The position numbers and the translations under genes are program-made. The notes beneath the pieces were generated by a model. The model ran no database searches and was not told where the DNA came from. It saw nothing but the letters and a program-made list of their open reading frames with translations. Source: Acidobacteriota bacterium (lineage in GTDB: Bacteria > Acidobacteriota > Terriglobia > Terriglobales > Acidobacteriaceae). From it: a stretch of DNA of 43,050 bases. The stretch covers positions 1 through 43,050 of the forward strand of contig QIAR01000218.1 in assembly GCA_003225595.1 (NCBI GenBank). Direction: 5' to 3'. Shown in pieces: positions 25,001-33,244 of the stretch (the stretch's first letter is position 1; each line of letters begins with the position of its first letter).

Positions 25001-25282
25001 TTACTTGCTACGGTTGACTGCTTTCTTGAGTTCGGCTCCAGGTGTGAACTTTGCGACTTTGCGGGCAGCGATCTTGATCGTGGCACCGGTTTGCGGGTTG
25101 CGCCCGTTCCGGGCCCTTCTCTGTGAAACCGAGAAAGTGCCAAAACCAATCAGAGCCACCCGATCTCCCTTCTTCAGAGCAGTGGTAATGCTGTCCACCG
25201 CAGTATCGATCGCAGTGGTTGCTTGTGTTTTGCTTATATCGCAACCGTCTGCGATTTTGTTTACGAGATCGGCTTTGTTCAT
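25001..25282 (-). CDS. hup: HU family DNA-binding protein
   Basis: A histone-like dimeric DNA-bending protein of 93 residues. It starts M-N-K-A-D-L-V-N-K-I-A. The conserved core R-V-A-L-I-G-F-G-T-F is at about 42-51, and the DNA-binding arm holds R-N-G-R-N-P-Q-T-G with the intercalating Pro. It ends F-T-P-G-A-E-L-K-K-A-V. AGGAGAGA upstream is a good ribosome-binding site. A second, more IHF-like paralogue is at 36010. The 284 bases upstream hold the aceA terminator and otherwise nothing recognised. Confidence 0.96.
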   Translation of the reverse strand: MNKADLVNKIADGCDISKTQATTAIDTAVDSITTALKKGDRVALIGFGTFSVSQRRARNGRNPQTGATIKIAARKVAKFTPGAELKKAVNRSK

Positions 25283-25491
25283 CTTCTCTCCTGGCAGGGT
25301 TCCTTGTGTTCCCCAGCGCGCACCCCGGGGGAGGTGAGCAACTAGAGCACCCGCTGAGAGGGAATCCTGTTGGCTGCTATTTTCCGCTGTCTTTTCCGAA
25401 TGTCAACTGTGAAAATCCGCACGGGGCGGGTTATTTCGTATTCCTGCCATCCAAAGTCCGCAACACGCATGGGTATCCAAGTGGTCGAGAA

Positions 25492-25541
25492 CAAAAAACG
25501 AGCCACTCTCCCGGTCCGGCAACTACCTGAGAAGAGTGGCT
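25492..25541 (-). terminator. Probable terminator of aceA
   Basis: On the minus strand AGCCACTCT and AGAGTGGCT form a 9-bp stem around a 23-base loop with inner pairing (CCGGACCGG), followed by CGTTTTTTG. It begins about 25 bases past the aceA stop. Confidence 0.6.
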
Positions 25542-25566
25542 TTCGGCCGAAAAATCGATGCGTCGT

Positions 25567-26985
25567 TTAGGCGCCGGCGCGCGGTTTCACCGGTTTGATG
25601 CCGGTTACCATAACTTGTTCGGGAGGCGGGATTGCGGGGCATTCGCCCAAGATCGGCTGGCAAGCTGCATCCGGACCATGCGCATCACGCACCCGTGCCG
25701 CCGTTCCGGTGAACTGTTCTTGCTCGGTTGAGCCCGTGAGCGCCGTGGTGGACGAGGTTCCACCCGCGATCACCTGCGCCACCATATCGAAATAACCGGT
25801 GCCCACAAAGCTCTGGTGTTTGACCGCCTCATAGCCGTAATCGCGTTCGCGGCTGAATTCTTTCTCTTGGAGACGAGCATATGCTGTCATCCCGGTGAGC
25901 CGATATCCCTGTGCCAGCTCGAACATGCTGAGATTCAGTGAATGGAAACCCGCCAAGGTGATGAACTGAAACTTGTATCCCATGGCCGCCAGCTCCCTCT
26001 GAAAGCGCGCGATGGCTGCGTCATCCAACTTCTTCTTCCAGTTGAATGATGGCGAACAGTTGTAGGCAAGCAATTTGCTCGGGTATTTCGCGTGAACGCC
26101 CTCAGCGAAGCGGCGAGCCTCGTCCAGGCTGGGCTCGGCGGTCTCGCACCACACGAGTTCGACATAGGGTGCGTAGGACACGGCACGCGCGATGGCCGAA
26201 TCAAGGCCACCTCGAATGCAGAAGAACCCTTCGGGGGTTCGGTTACCCGTCAGGAACTCGTGATCACGGGGGTCTGTATCGCTGGTCAGGAGTTGCGCAC
26301 TGTTAGCATCGGTACGCGCCATGATGAGAGTGGGCACGCCGAGAACATCGGCGGCGAGCCGCGCGGCCACCAGCTTCTGGATGAATTCGTTGGTGGGCAC
26401 CAGGACCTTTCCGCCCAGGTGGCCGCATTTCTTCGCTGACGAGAGCTGATCTTCAAAGTGTACGCAGGCGGCTCCCGCCTCAATCATGGCCTTCATCAGC
26501 TCGAACGCGTTCAAGTTTCCTCCAAAACCCGCTTCCGCGTCGGCGATGAGGGGTGCGAACCAGTACGTGTCATCGTGCCCCTCCGCATGATGAATCTGGT
26601 CCGCGCGTGCCAGGGCCTGATTAATGCGTCGCACGACGTTGGGAACGCTATCGGCGGGATAGAGACTTTGGTCGGGATACATTTGGCCCGCGTCGTTGGC
26701 ATCGGCCGCGACCTGCCAGCCGCTGACGTAAATCGCAGGCAATCCGGCTCTCACCTGCTGGATCGCCTGGTTGCCCGTCATCGCGCCCAGCGAAGGAACG
26801 TAAGGCTCGGTGTGCAAGAGGCGCCACAGCCGTTCCGCACCCAGCCGCGCCAAGGTGTGCTCGAGGTGGACTGACCCCCGCAGCCGCTCCACGTCCTTAG
26901 CGGCATAGGGCCGGGTAATGCCCGTCCAGCGTGGATTTGAGGCCCAGTCTTTTTCCAGGTTCAAATCTTTCCCGTTCTTCCTCAT
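25567..26985 (-). CDS. aceA: Isocitrate lyase
   Basis: The first glyoxylate-shunt enzyme: it cleaves isocitrate to succinate and glyoxylate and allows growth on acetate or fatty acids. The 472-residue product has the active-site signature S-S-A-K-K-C-G-H-L-G-G-K near residues 182-193. Other hallmarks are S-G-W-Q-V-A-A-D-A-N, P-L-I-A-D-A-E-A-G-F-G-G, H-F-E-D-Q, and Y-N-C-S-P-S-F-N-W. The size fits the bacterial subfamily. AAGGA lies nine bases before the ATG. Malate synthase is not in the window. A LysR regulator diverges upstream and is a candidate controller. Confidence 0.97.
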   Translation of the reverse strand: MRKNGKDLNLEKDWASNPRWTGITRPYAAKDVERLRGSVHLEHTLARLGAERLWRLLHTEPYVPSLGAMTGNQAIQQVRAGLPAIYVSGWQVAADANDAGQMYPDQSLYPADSVPNVVRRINQALARADQIHHAEGHDDTYWFAPLIADAEAGFGGNLNAFELMKAMIEAGAACVHFEDQLSSAKKCGHLGGKVLVPTNEFIQKLVAARLAADVLGVPTLIMARTDANSAQLLTSDTDPRDHEFLTGNRTPEGFFCIRGGLDSAIARAVSYAPYVELVWCETAEPSLDEARRFAEGVHAKYPSKLLAYNCSPSFNWKKKLDDAAIARFQRELAAMGYKFQFITLAGFHSLNLSMFELAQGYRLTGMTAYARLQEKEFSRERDYGYEAVKHQSFVGTGYFDMVAQVIAGGTSSTTALTGSTEQEQFTGTAARVRDAHGPDAACQPILGECPAIPPPEQVMVTGIKPVKPRAGA

Positions 26986-27498
26986 GGGTCATTGTCCTTT
27001 CCAATTCACATGCCGATGCGGTCGAGCGTCGCTCGGCATGGACAGGTCCCTGTCAGCGGTGGCCGGCGTCGGTGAGATGCTGGAATTCGGCGGAGAGTAG
27101 CTCACGGCTTGCGGCCTACAGCCGCTCCACCCAGAACCGCTTGTCATGTGCGGCAATTGGCCTGCCAAATCAAACTGCTGTACCTACCATGAATCCAATA
27201 AGTTGCTGCGGTCCGCGCGCCTACTAGTGAAAGAAGCTTGCACTTCATGCGAGCACAGAAATCCCCCTGAACAACACGACCAGCCAGGAAATGGCGCTGG
27301 AGGGAGTTCGCGCTATCGACTAAGGGTTCCCGCTCGACTGCCGTGAGCCCTTTGCGCCTCAAGCAGATTTTGAGGCAAGCGCCGGGCGCGGTCAAACTGA
27401 TTGTTTCTATCAAGCTGATAAGAAAAGATGATCAAAATGCGGAGATTTGATAAGAATATGTTGTTAGGCAACTGCCTGGACGCAAATCGAATTAAATC
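26986..27498. other. aceA-LysR divergent intergenic region
   Basis: About 510 bases without a supportable gene. On the aceA side there is an 8-bp inverted repeat (CATGCCGA/TCGGCATG, 27011-27042) beside a GACAGG-TC-CCTGTC palindrome. On the LysR side lies a cluster of repeats described separately. The middle (27100-27340) shows nothing recognisable. Confidence 0.5.
27356..27456. promoter_or_regulatory. Repeat cluster upstream of the LysR gene, candidate operators
   Basis: GCCTCAA-N7-TTGAGGC (27356-27376) is a perfect 7-bp-arm palindrome. TGATAAGAA occurs at 27416-27424 and again at 27448-27456, 32 bases apart (about three helical turns), with an inverted near-copy TTCTATCA at 27405-27412. Spacing on one DNA face suits a multimeric LysR regulator. 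Confidence 0.4.
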
Positions 27499-28446
27499 AT
27501 GCAAACCATGGAGATCGATCAAATCGAGACGTTTCTCGCGGTGGCTACATTCGACGGTTTTCACCGCGCAGCGGAGGCGCTACGGATCAGCCAGCCAGCG
27601 GTTAGTGCTCGCATCAAAGCGCTGGAGCAGTCACTTGGAGCGACCCTCTTTGCGCGCTCCCGGGGTGGGCTTACCCTCTCTGATGCTGGCAGAACTCTTC
27701 GTCCGTATGCCGAGCAACTCTTACGGACCGCTTCACTGGCGCGCCAGGCTGTCCATGAACTACGGCCGGGGAGCGAAGGCCCACTGCAGATTGCGGCCGC
27801 GCTTTCCATCTGTGTGTACTTTCTCCCGGATGTCCTGAAGCACTTTCAGCGGGCCCACCCGAACGTCATCATTAACATTCGCTCGGGACACTCGAAGGAA
27901 GTGTTAGAGATGGTCATGGGTGGAGAGGCGGAGATCGGTTTGGCGCGCTCTCTTCAGCATCCCGAAGTTGAGACTTTGAGCCTTGGAGACGATCCACTTC
28001 TGCTAGTGGCACACCCCAAACAAGAGCCGAAGAACGTGCGCCGGGCGCGGCTTGAGGAAGTGGCGAACTGGCCGCTCATCTTCTTCGACCGGGGGTCCAG
28101 CGATTGGACGCTCACTCACAGTCTGTTCCGCCGGGCCGGCCTCGTCGCTAACGTGGCCCTGGAAGTTGACACCATCGAAACCGCCAAGAGAATGGTGGAA
28201 CGCGGGTTAGGTGTGGCATTTCTCCCCAGGATAGCGGTGGGGCGAGAAATTCAGCGAGGCAAGCTCGCCACCGTGAGGATTCTCGACGCGGAACCTCTGC
28301 GCCGAAGCCTCGACCTGATCCATCCTCGACACCGCGCTCTGCGCGCCGAGGCCCGGGCGTTTCTGGCTGTGGTTAGAGAAGCCGTTAATGAGGCTTCCGC
28401 ATTCGCCGGTAACTCGCTCCGGGGCTCGCGGCGGCGATCGAAATGA
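27499..28446 (+). CDS. LysR-type transcriptional regulator
   Basis: A 315-residue regulator. The N-terminal winged helix-turn-helix spans about 5-65: I-E-T-F-L-A-V-A, F-H-R-A-A-E-A-L, S-Q-P-A-V-S-A-R-I-K-A-L-E, and L-F-A-R-S-R-G-G-L-T-L-S-D-A-G. The C-terminal effector-binding domain follows, with L-Q-I-A-A-A-L-S and G-E-A-E-I-G-L-A. It is divergent from aceA, the classic arrangement for a LysR and its target, so control of isocitrate lyase is a reasonable inference. The ligand is unknown. ATG 27508 is an alternative start three codons later. Confidence 0.93.
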   Translation: MQTMEIDQIETFLAVATFDGFHRAAEALRISQPAVSARIKALEQSLGATLFARSRGGLTLSDAGRTLRPYAEQLLRTASLARQAVHELRPGSEGPLQIAAALSICVYFLPDVLKHFQRAHPNVIINIRSGHSKEVLEMVMGGEAEIGLARSLQHPEVETLSLGDDPLLLVAHPKQEPKNVRRARLEEVANWPLIFFDRGSSDWTLTHSLFRRAGLVANVALEVDTIETAKRMVERGLGVAFLPRIAVGREIQRGKLATVRILDAEPLRRSLDLIHPRHRALRAEARAFLAVVREAVNEASAFAGNSLRGSRRRSK

Positions 28447-28591
28447 GGGAACGGCGTGAATCGCTGTTTTCCTCTCCTCTGCACAATCCCGCACACATCT
28501 CCACAACATGTGCACAGGCGAACCGGGTTTTCCACTTGCGCGAACTCCGCCGGCGGGTGCAGATTCAATCACAGGGAAGGCAACCCAGGTC

Positions 28592-29347
28592 ATGAAAGTT
28601 TCCGCAGAAGTTTGTCCCTTGTGCGAGGGCACGGGCTGGAAAACGGTTTCGACTCAAAGCGATCGCCGCGTCACACGCTGCGACTGTCAGTTGAGAGCGC
28701 GTTCGCATTCGTTGCTCGCGGCGGCGCGCATCCCCAAGCGGTATGAGCACTGCGAGCTTGTCAGCTTTACGACGGACTTCCCCGGTGCGGATCTGTCCTT
28801 AGCGCTCGCCCGAATTGCCGCTGTAAAGTATGTCGAAGAATACGACCCTAAAGATGCGACAGGCCTACTAGTTATAGGCAAGATCGGTGTGGGCAAGACG
28901 CACTTGGCGGTTGGCATTATCAAGGAACTGCTCGGCAAAGGCATTGGCTGTCTGTTCTGCGATTACCGTGACCTGCTGAAACAAATTCAGAATTCGTATA
29001 ACGATTCGGTGAAGACCACCGAACTTGAAGTACTGCGTCCCGTTTTTGAAACTGAGGTGCTGGTGCTCGACGAACTGGGCGCGGTCAAGCCAACCGAATG
29101 GGTTTGGGACACAGTAAGCCTGATCCTGAACACGCGATACAACGACAATCGCACAACAATCATCACCACCAATTTTGACAACAAGCCCGCTGGCGCACTG
29201 GCTGGTCCGCGCGGTGCCGCCCGCGAAGAAACACTCGGTGACCGCGTTGGAGAGCGCATGCGTTCGCGGTTGAACGAGATGTGCCGCATCATCAAGATGG
29301 ACGGCGAAGACTTCCGCCAAAAATTCCGCAGCGCGAGCTTTCGGTAA
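28592..29347 (+). CDS. DnaC/IstB-like AAA+ ATPase with N-terminal zinc finger
   Basis: A 251-residue ATPase of the helicase-loader group, starting at ATG 28592; an upstream in-frame ATG (28508) adds a non-conserved leader. The N-terminus has C-P-L-C-E-G-T-G-W and R-C-D-C, a C-x-x-C plus C-x-C metal site. Walker A is G-K-I-G-V-G-K-T-H, Walker B V-L-V-L-D-E-L-G, sensor 1 I-I-T-T-N-F-D, and the arginine-rich end R-V-G-E-R-M-R-S-R-L. DnaC/DnaI proteins load DnaB helicase and IstB proteins serve transposons. No transposase is adjacent, so a chromosomal replication role is more likely. Confidence 0.85.
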   Translation: MKVSAEVCPLCEGTGWKTVSTQSDRRVTRCDCQLRARSHSLLAAARIPKRYEHCELVSFTTDFPGADLSLALARIAAVKYVEEYDPKDATGLLVIGKIGVGKTHLAVGIIKELLGKGIGCLFCDYRDLLKQIQNSYNDSVKTTELEVLRPVFETEVLVLDELGAVKPTEWVWDTVSLILNTRYNDNRTTIITTNFDNKPAGALAGPRGAAREETLGDRVGERMRSRLNEMCRIIKMDGEDFRQKFRSASFR

Positions 29348-29476
29348 TTCCTTGGGGTACGGATTTTCGCGGACTAAGACGGGTACTTCAGGAATCCCAG
29401 TTTGCAATCTGCAATCTTCAGTCTGAAATCTTGAATCCGTGTTCATTCGTGCGAATCCGTGGCCTAGAATTAAGAA

Positions 29477-31252
29477 GTGCTGACCCACCGGCTCGAGTTC
29501 GTTCCCGAACGTGACGCTGAAATCTTCGCTGCCATTCCTTCCGCGACCGCGGTCTTTCTGCTGCGCGGCAATGATCCGCAAGCCGAGCCTTATGTTACGA
29601 AGAGTGCACACCTGCGCCGCCGCCTCATCCGCCTGTTGGGCTCTCCGGAGGAACGCACGAAGCGATTGAACCTGCGCGATCGGATTCGCTGGATCGAGTA
29701 CTCGCTCGCCGGGTCCCATTTTGAATCCGGCTTCCTGCTCTACAAAGTGCTACGCGCGACTTTCCCCAATACGTATTCAAAGCGTCTGCGACTGCGCTTG
29801 GCACCCATGATTAAGCTGCACATGGAAAACGAATTCCCGCGAGCTTCGGTCACAACGCGTCTGGGGCGGCTTAACGGCCCAGCGCTTTATTACGGACCAT
29901 TTCCTTCGCGCACAGTGGCGGAAAAATTCGCCAACGACTCACTCGACTTCTTCAAAATGCGCCGTTGCGTCGAGAATCTCCATCCCGATCCGAAGTTTCC
30001 CGGCTGCATCTATTCGGAAATGAAAATGTGTCTGGCGCCCTGCTTCAAGGGTTGTACCGACGAGGAATACCGAAACGAAGTCGCACGTGTGCAGGCCTAT
30101 TTGGATTCTAGTGGCGACTCGCTGGTGCGCGAAATCTCCATGCTGCGTGATGAGGCGTCGAACCATTTGGATTTCGAGAGTGCTGCGGCTACCCATGCGC
30201 GCCTGGAAAAACTCTCGCCGTTGCTAGGCCAACTGCCGGAAATCGTACGCCGCATTGATCGACTCGCAGCAGTCATGTTGCAGCCTTCATCTGTACCCGA
30301 ATGTGTCGCCCTGTTCCGCATCGATTGCGGGCACATTTCCGGACCGCTGAATTTTCCGATCCAATCTACTGAGTATGCGAAGTCGCAATCGATGGAGTCC
30401 CGGCTCCAGGAGGCGCTCACGACAATCACACCCGCTGTGTGCAAAACTGCGCTTGAACTGATGGAGCACCTGGCCATCCTGAAGCGCTGGTATTACCGCA
30501 GCCACCGGATCGGAGAAATCTTTCTCGCAGATGAGAAAGGCGGGCTGCCGATGCGTCGCATCGTGCGGGGCATATCACGCGTCTATAAAGGCGAAAAACC
30601 GGAGACCGATCTTGCAGCCACGATGATCACCCCACCGAATCTCTTGTACGGGCGGCATCCTGCCTGCTGTCTCGGAGGGCATCTTGTCTTCCTAGGAGCG
30701 GCCAACGGGTTAGCTCGACAGACCGAGGACGGCGGCTCTACCAATTCCCCTGCGATTGAGGGCATGATGAAACACCAAAACGACAAATCTCTTCGAGAAC
30801 ACCTGCTCTCCCTCCTCAAAGGCGGCGGAGCGCACGCCAAGTTTGACGATGTGGTTGCTGATTTCCGAGCGGATTTGCGTGGCAAGAAAATGGAGGGCCT
30901 GCCCTACACGCCATGGATGCTGCTCGAGCATATGCGTATCGCGCAGTGGGACATTTTGGAGTTCAGCCGCAATCCCAAGCACATTTCCCCAGAATGGCCC
31001 GACGGTTATTGGCCAAAGACGGAATCGCCACCAAGTGCGGCGGCTTGGAACAACAGTATCAAGTCATTCCGAAAAGACCTCAAGTCGATACAGGATCTGG
31101 TTAGCGAACCCAAGGCCGACCTCGATGCACCCATCCCCTGGGGTGACGGCCAGACAATCCTGCGAGAAGCACTGCTGGTTGCCGATCACAACGCGTATCA
31201 TTTGGGACAGATAGTCGTGTTGCGAAGGCTTCTTAGTGCGTGGAAGGAATGA
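29477..31252 (+). CDS. UvrC-like GIY-YIG/UVR protein fused to a DinB-fold domain
   Basis: 591 residues in one frame from GTG 29477. Residues about 15-60 are a divergent GIY-YIG fold (A-V-F-L-L-R-G, then Y-V-T-K-S-A-H-L-R-R-R-L). About 130-200 hold the UvrC Cys region G-P-F, R-R-C, F-P-G-C-I-Y, C-L-A-P-C-F-K-G-C. A UVR-motif helix follows (L-D-F-E-S-A-A-A-T-H). UvrC's C-terminal RNase H and HhH domains are absent. After residue 380 a roughly 50-residue linker looks like translated non-coding DNA. Residues 431-591 are a DinB/DUF664-type four-helix domain with putative metal ligands in L-L-E-H-M and D-H-N-A-Y-H-L-G-Q. An internal ATG at 30767 with GAGGG upstream could be an original DinB start. 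The fusion may be recent. Confidence 0.8.
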   Translation: MLTHRLEFVPERDAEIFAAIPSATAVFLLRGNDPQAEPYVTKSAHLRRRLIRLLGSPEERTKRLNLRDRIRWIEYSLAGSHFESGFLLYKVLRATFPNTYSKRLRLRLAPMIKLHMENEFPRASVTTRLGRLNGPALYYGPFPSRTVAEKFANDSLDFFKMRRCVENLHPDPKFPGCIYSEMKMCLAPCFKGCTDEEYRNEVARVQAYLDSSGDSLVREISMLRDEASNHLDFESAAATHARLEKLSPLLGQLPEIVRRIDRLAAVMLQPSSVPECVALFRIDCGHISGPLNFPIQSTEYAKSQSMESRLQEALTTITPAVCKTALELMEHLAILKRWYYRSHRIGEIFLADEKGGLPMRRIVRGISRVYKGEKPETDLAATMITPPNLLYGRHPACCLGGHLVFLGAANGLARQTEDGGSTNSPAIEGMMKHQNDKSLREHLLSLLKGGGAHAKFDDVVADFRADLRGKKMEGLPYTPWMLLEHMRIAQWDILEFSRNPKHISPEWPDGYWPKTESPPSAAAWNNSIKSFRKDLKSIQDLVSEPKADLDAPIPWGDGQTILREALLVADHNAYHLGQIVVLRRLLSAWKE

Positions 31253-31416
31253 GAGAAAATTTGCGATTGATGATTTTCGATTGACGATTGGAAAATCTGA
31301 ATCCTTGGACCACCGCAATGAAACTCGTAAAGCTGCAGAACGCCTATAGGTCGTCAATTGGCAATCGGCAATCGCATATCTCCTTTGTCGGCGTGCCGCT
31401 GTGCCGAGTTCTGGAC

Positions 31417-32928
31417 CTACGCACGCTTGCGGAAAATTACCCGCACTCCCTCCCTCCACCTCTCGTCAATTCCCACCAGCGTCCAGTCGATCTCGGGGGA
31501 GATGTAGTGCAGCAGGGTGTCTGTGGCGGGATGGATGTGCAGCGCCGGCGCGACCAGAAATAACAGCGAGGGCTCAGTTGACAGCTCATGTCCCGTAAAA
31601 TACCCGAAGCGCTGGAACTCGCTGCGCGCGCGATGCCACTCGACACGTGACCAGTAGTCCACCCCTTGCAGCGGCAGGTGAATGTCTTCATCGGCCTTCA
31701 GTTCCACGACCGCCAATTGCCCCTCCCGCGTCACAGTCAGGACATCAATCATGGCGCGATCAGCAGCGGAAAAAGCCGGCACCTGCGAATACATTGATGA
31801 TGAATCCAACCGCTCATCTATGGCGCTCACATCGCGAACCACCAATGACTCGAGCCAGCGCTCCGGATGCATGCGCCACAAGGGATGATGGCGTGGTCCA
31901 TGCGAATCGCGTATGTCACGGGCGCGCCGCAGTAGATCGGCCAAATCCCCTACATTATTTTCCGCCAGCACTCGCTCATTTGCGCCAACACCAAACACGA
32001 TCTCCTGGGTATTCCGGAATGACTCCGTGTGCGCCAGGCGTGCACGGGCAAACTCGAGGCCTCGCAAACGAAAGGCGACCTCGGCCGCAGACAGCACCGC
32101 GATTTCACAGTCTGGCACCAGCTCACTTACGCGTCCGATGGACTCCGCAAAGCGTTCCCGAGCTACCGTGTCATCCGTGCGATGCAGGAGTCTGGTGGCG
32201 ATATTTCCGCGATCAGCACAGTCAATTTCACGCAGCGACTCATCTCGCTCTCCAAGCTCGTAGATCTGCCACTTCGCGGCCGTGCGGTTCAGATGTGCCA
32301 TACGCTCTCGCGCGAGCGCCGAAGTACCAGCGGGCAGGAAAAGTTTGAGGCCTTCGACGAGCACCCTTCCGTCCTGAGCCTGTCGGAATGCGTCCAGCCA
32401 GAGAATACCGAATGTAAGCGCAGCATCGATTGAAGCCTGCGTCTCTTGCTGGTTCACTCCGAGTACAGCGAAAGTCGAGCGCCCTTGCTTGAGCAGGCCG
32501 CGCGTATAAATCGGACCAAACGATCGCTCCAAATCCATCGCCGTGCTGAGCTGGGCCACTGTGAAGCCGGCGAATTGCCGCTCGAGCACCCTGCGCAATT
32601 TCTGCTGATAGGCGGATCGGGCGGCCTTGCGGGCGGACGGCGTGCGTCGATCCCGCTCACGGCAGATTTCCAGCTTTGACGGGCGTGTCTGTCCCAGACG
32701 CTGTACCGCTAATCGCAGAACATCGTTCTTGATTTCCGCCTCGAGCACCCGACGCACTATATTCCGTTCTGTGGACCACAAATGAAGCAGGCATTTGCCG
32801 CGTTCGCCCGAAATTGAATATTTCGCCCGTGCCAGATCGAACGCTACCGCGCCCTCTTCCAGAACCACGGCGTCGCGGGATCCAGCGAGGAAATCCTCAA
32901 GCGTGCGGACCAGCGATTCAGAAGCCAT
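31417..32928 (-). CDS. Large protein with C-terminal PD-(D/E)xK nuclease-like domain
   Basis: 503 residues from ATG 32928 (Met-Ala-Ser-Glu-Ser-Leu); a start at 33057 would add 43 poorly conserved-looking residues. The N-terminal 350 residues are helical and rich in Arg and Glu, with no domain I can name. Near residues 390-420 lie M-I-D-V-L-T-V, then V-V-E-L-K-A-D and L-P-L-Q-G-V-D-Y-W. The D...E-x-K and Q-x-x-x-Y pattern is that of RecB/Cas4-like PD-(D/E)xK nucleases. A DNA-processing role fits neighbours UvrC-DinB and holB, but no substrate is known. Divergent from holB, 187+ bases apart. Confidence 0.7.
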   Translation of the reverse strand: MASESLVRTLEDFLAGSRDAVVLEEGAVAFDLARAKYSISGERGKCLLHLWSTERNIVRRVLEAEIKNDVLRLAVQRLGQTRPSKLEICRERDRRTPSARKAARSAYQQKLRRVLERQFAGFTVAQLSTAMDLERSFGPIYTRGLLKQGRSTFAVLGVNQQETQASIDAALTFGILWLDAFRQAQDGRVLVEGLKLFLPAGTSALARERMAHLNRTAAKWQIYELGERDESLREIDCADRGNIATRLLHRTDDTVARERFAESIGRVSELVPDCEIAVLSAAEVAFRLRGLEFARARLAHTESFRNTQEIVFGVGANERVLAENNVGDLADLLRRARDIRDSHGPRHHPLWRMHPERWLESLVVRDVSAIDERLDSSSMYSQVPAFSAADRAMIDVLTVTREGQLAVVELKADEDIHLPLQGVDYWSRVEWHRARSEFQRFGYFTGHELSTEPSLLFLVAPALHIHPATDTLLHYISPEIDWTLVGIDERWREGVRVIFRKRA

Positions 32929-33244
32929 TGCAGGATTGTTTCCGACTAAACGCCGCGTGTCTGTGACCGCTAAACACGACTTAAGTACAAGTGCAGCCGA
33001 CTCGGCCTGAGACTGGGCTTTAAAGCCAGCCTCGCACAATTTTTTTGTGACGTTCATCCAGAGGATTCTTCTGGAAATTCAGCTTAAAGACGGGCTTTAC
33101 CACTTAGCTAAATTCTTCGTTGGGCCTGAAAGCCGGGGCTCAAATTGGCGGTACTGTCCGGAGGGCGAAGCCAAAGACTAACTGCGGGGAGGTCAAGTAA
33201 GATAACTATTCTGGACCTCCAGGTCTCCGCGGTAAATAAGTAAC

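Noticed and set aside
29395..29465. Oligonucleotide-like repetition (TGCAATCTGCAATCTT, ATCCGTG twice) taken as a mobile repeat
   Set aside because: Short and degenerate with no terminal inverted repeats or target duplication; similar text is common in intergenic DNA.
28868..29719. 283-residue minus-strand frame across the ATPase and the start of the UvrC-like gene
   Set aside because: Overlaps two well-supported plus-strand genes and shows no recognisable domain.
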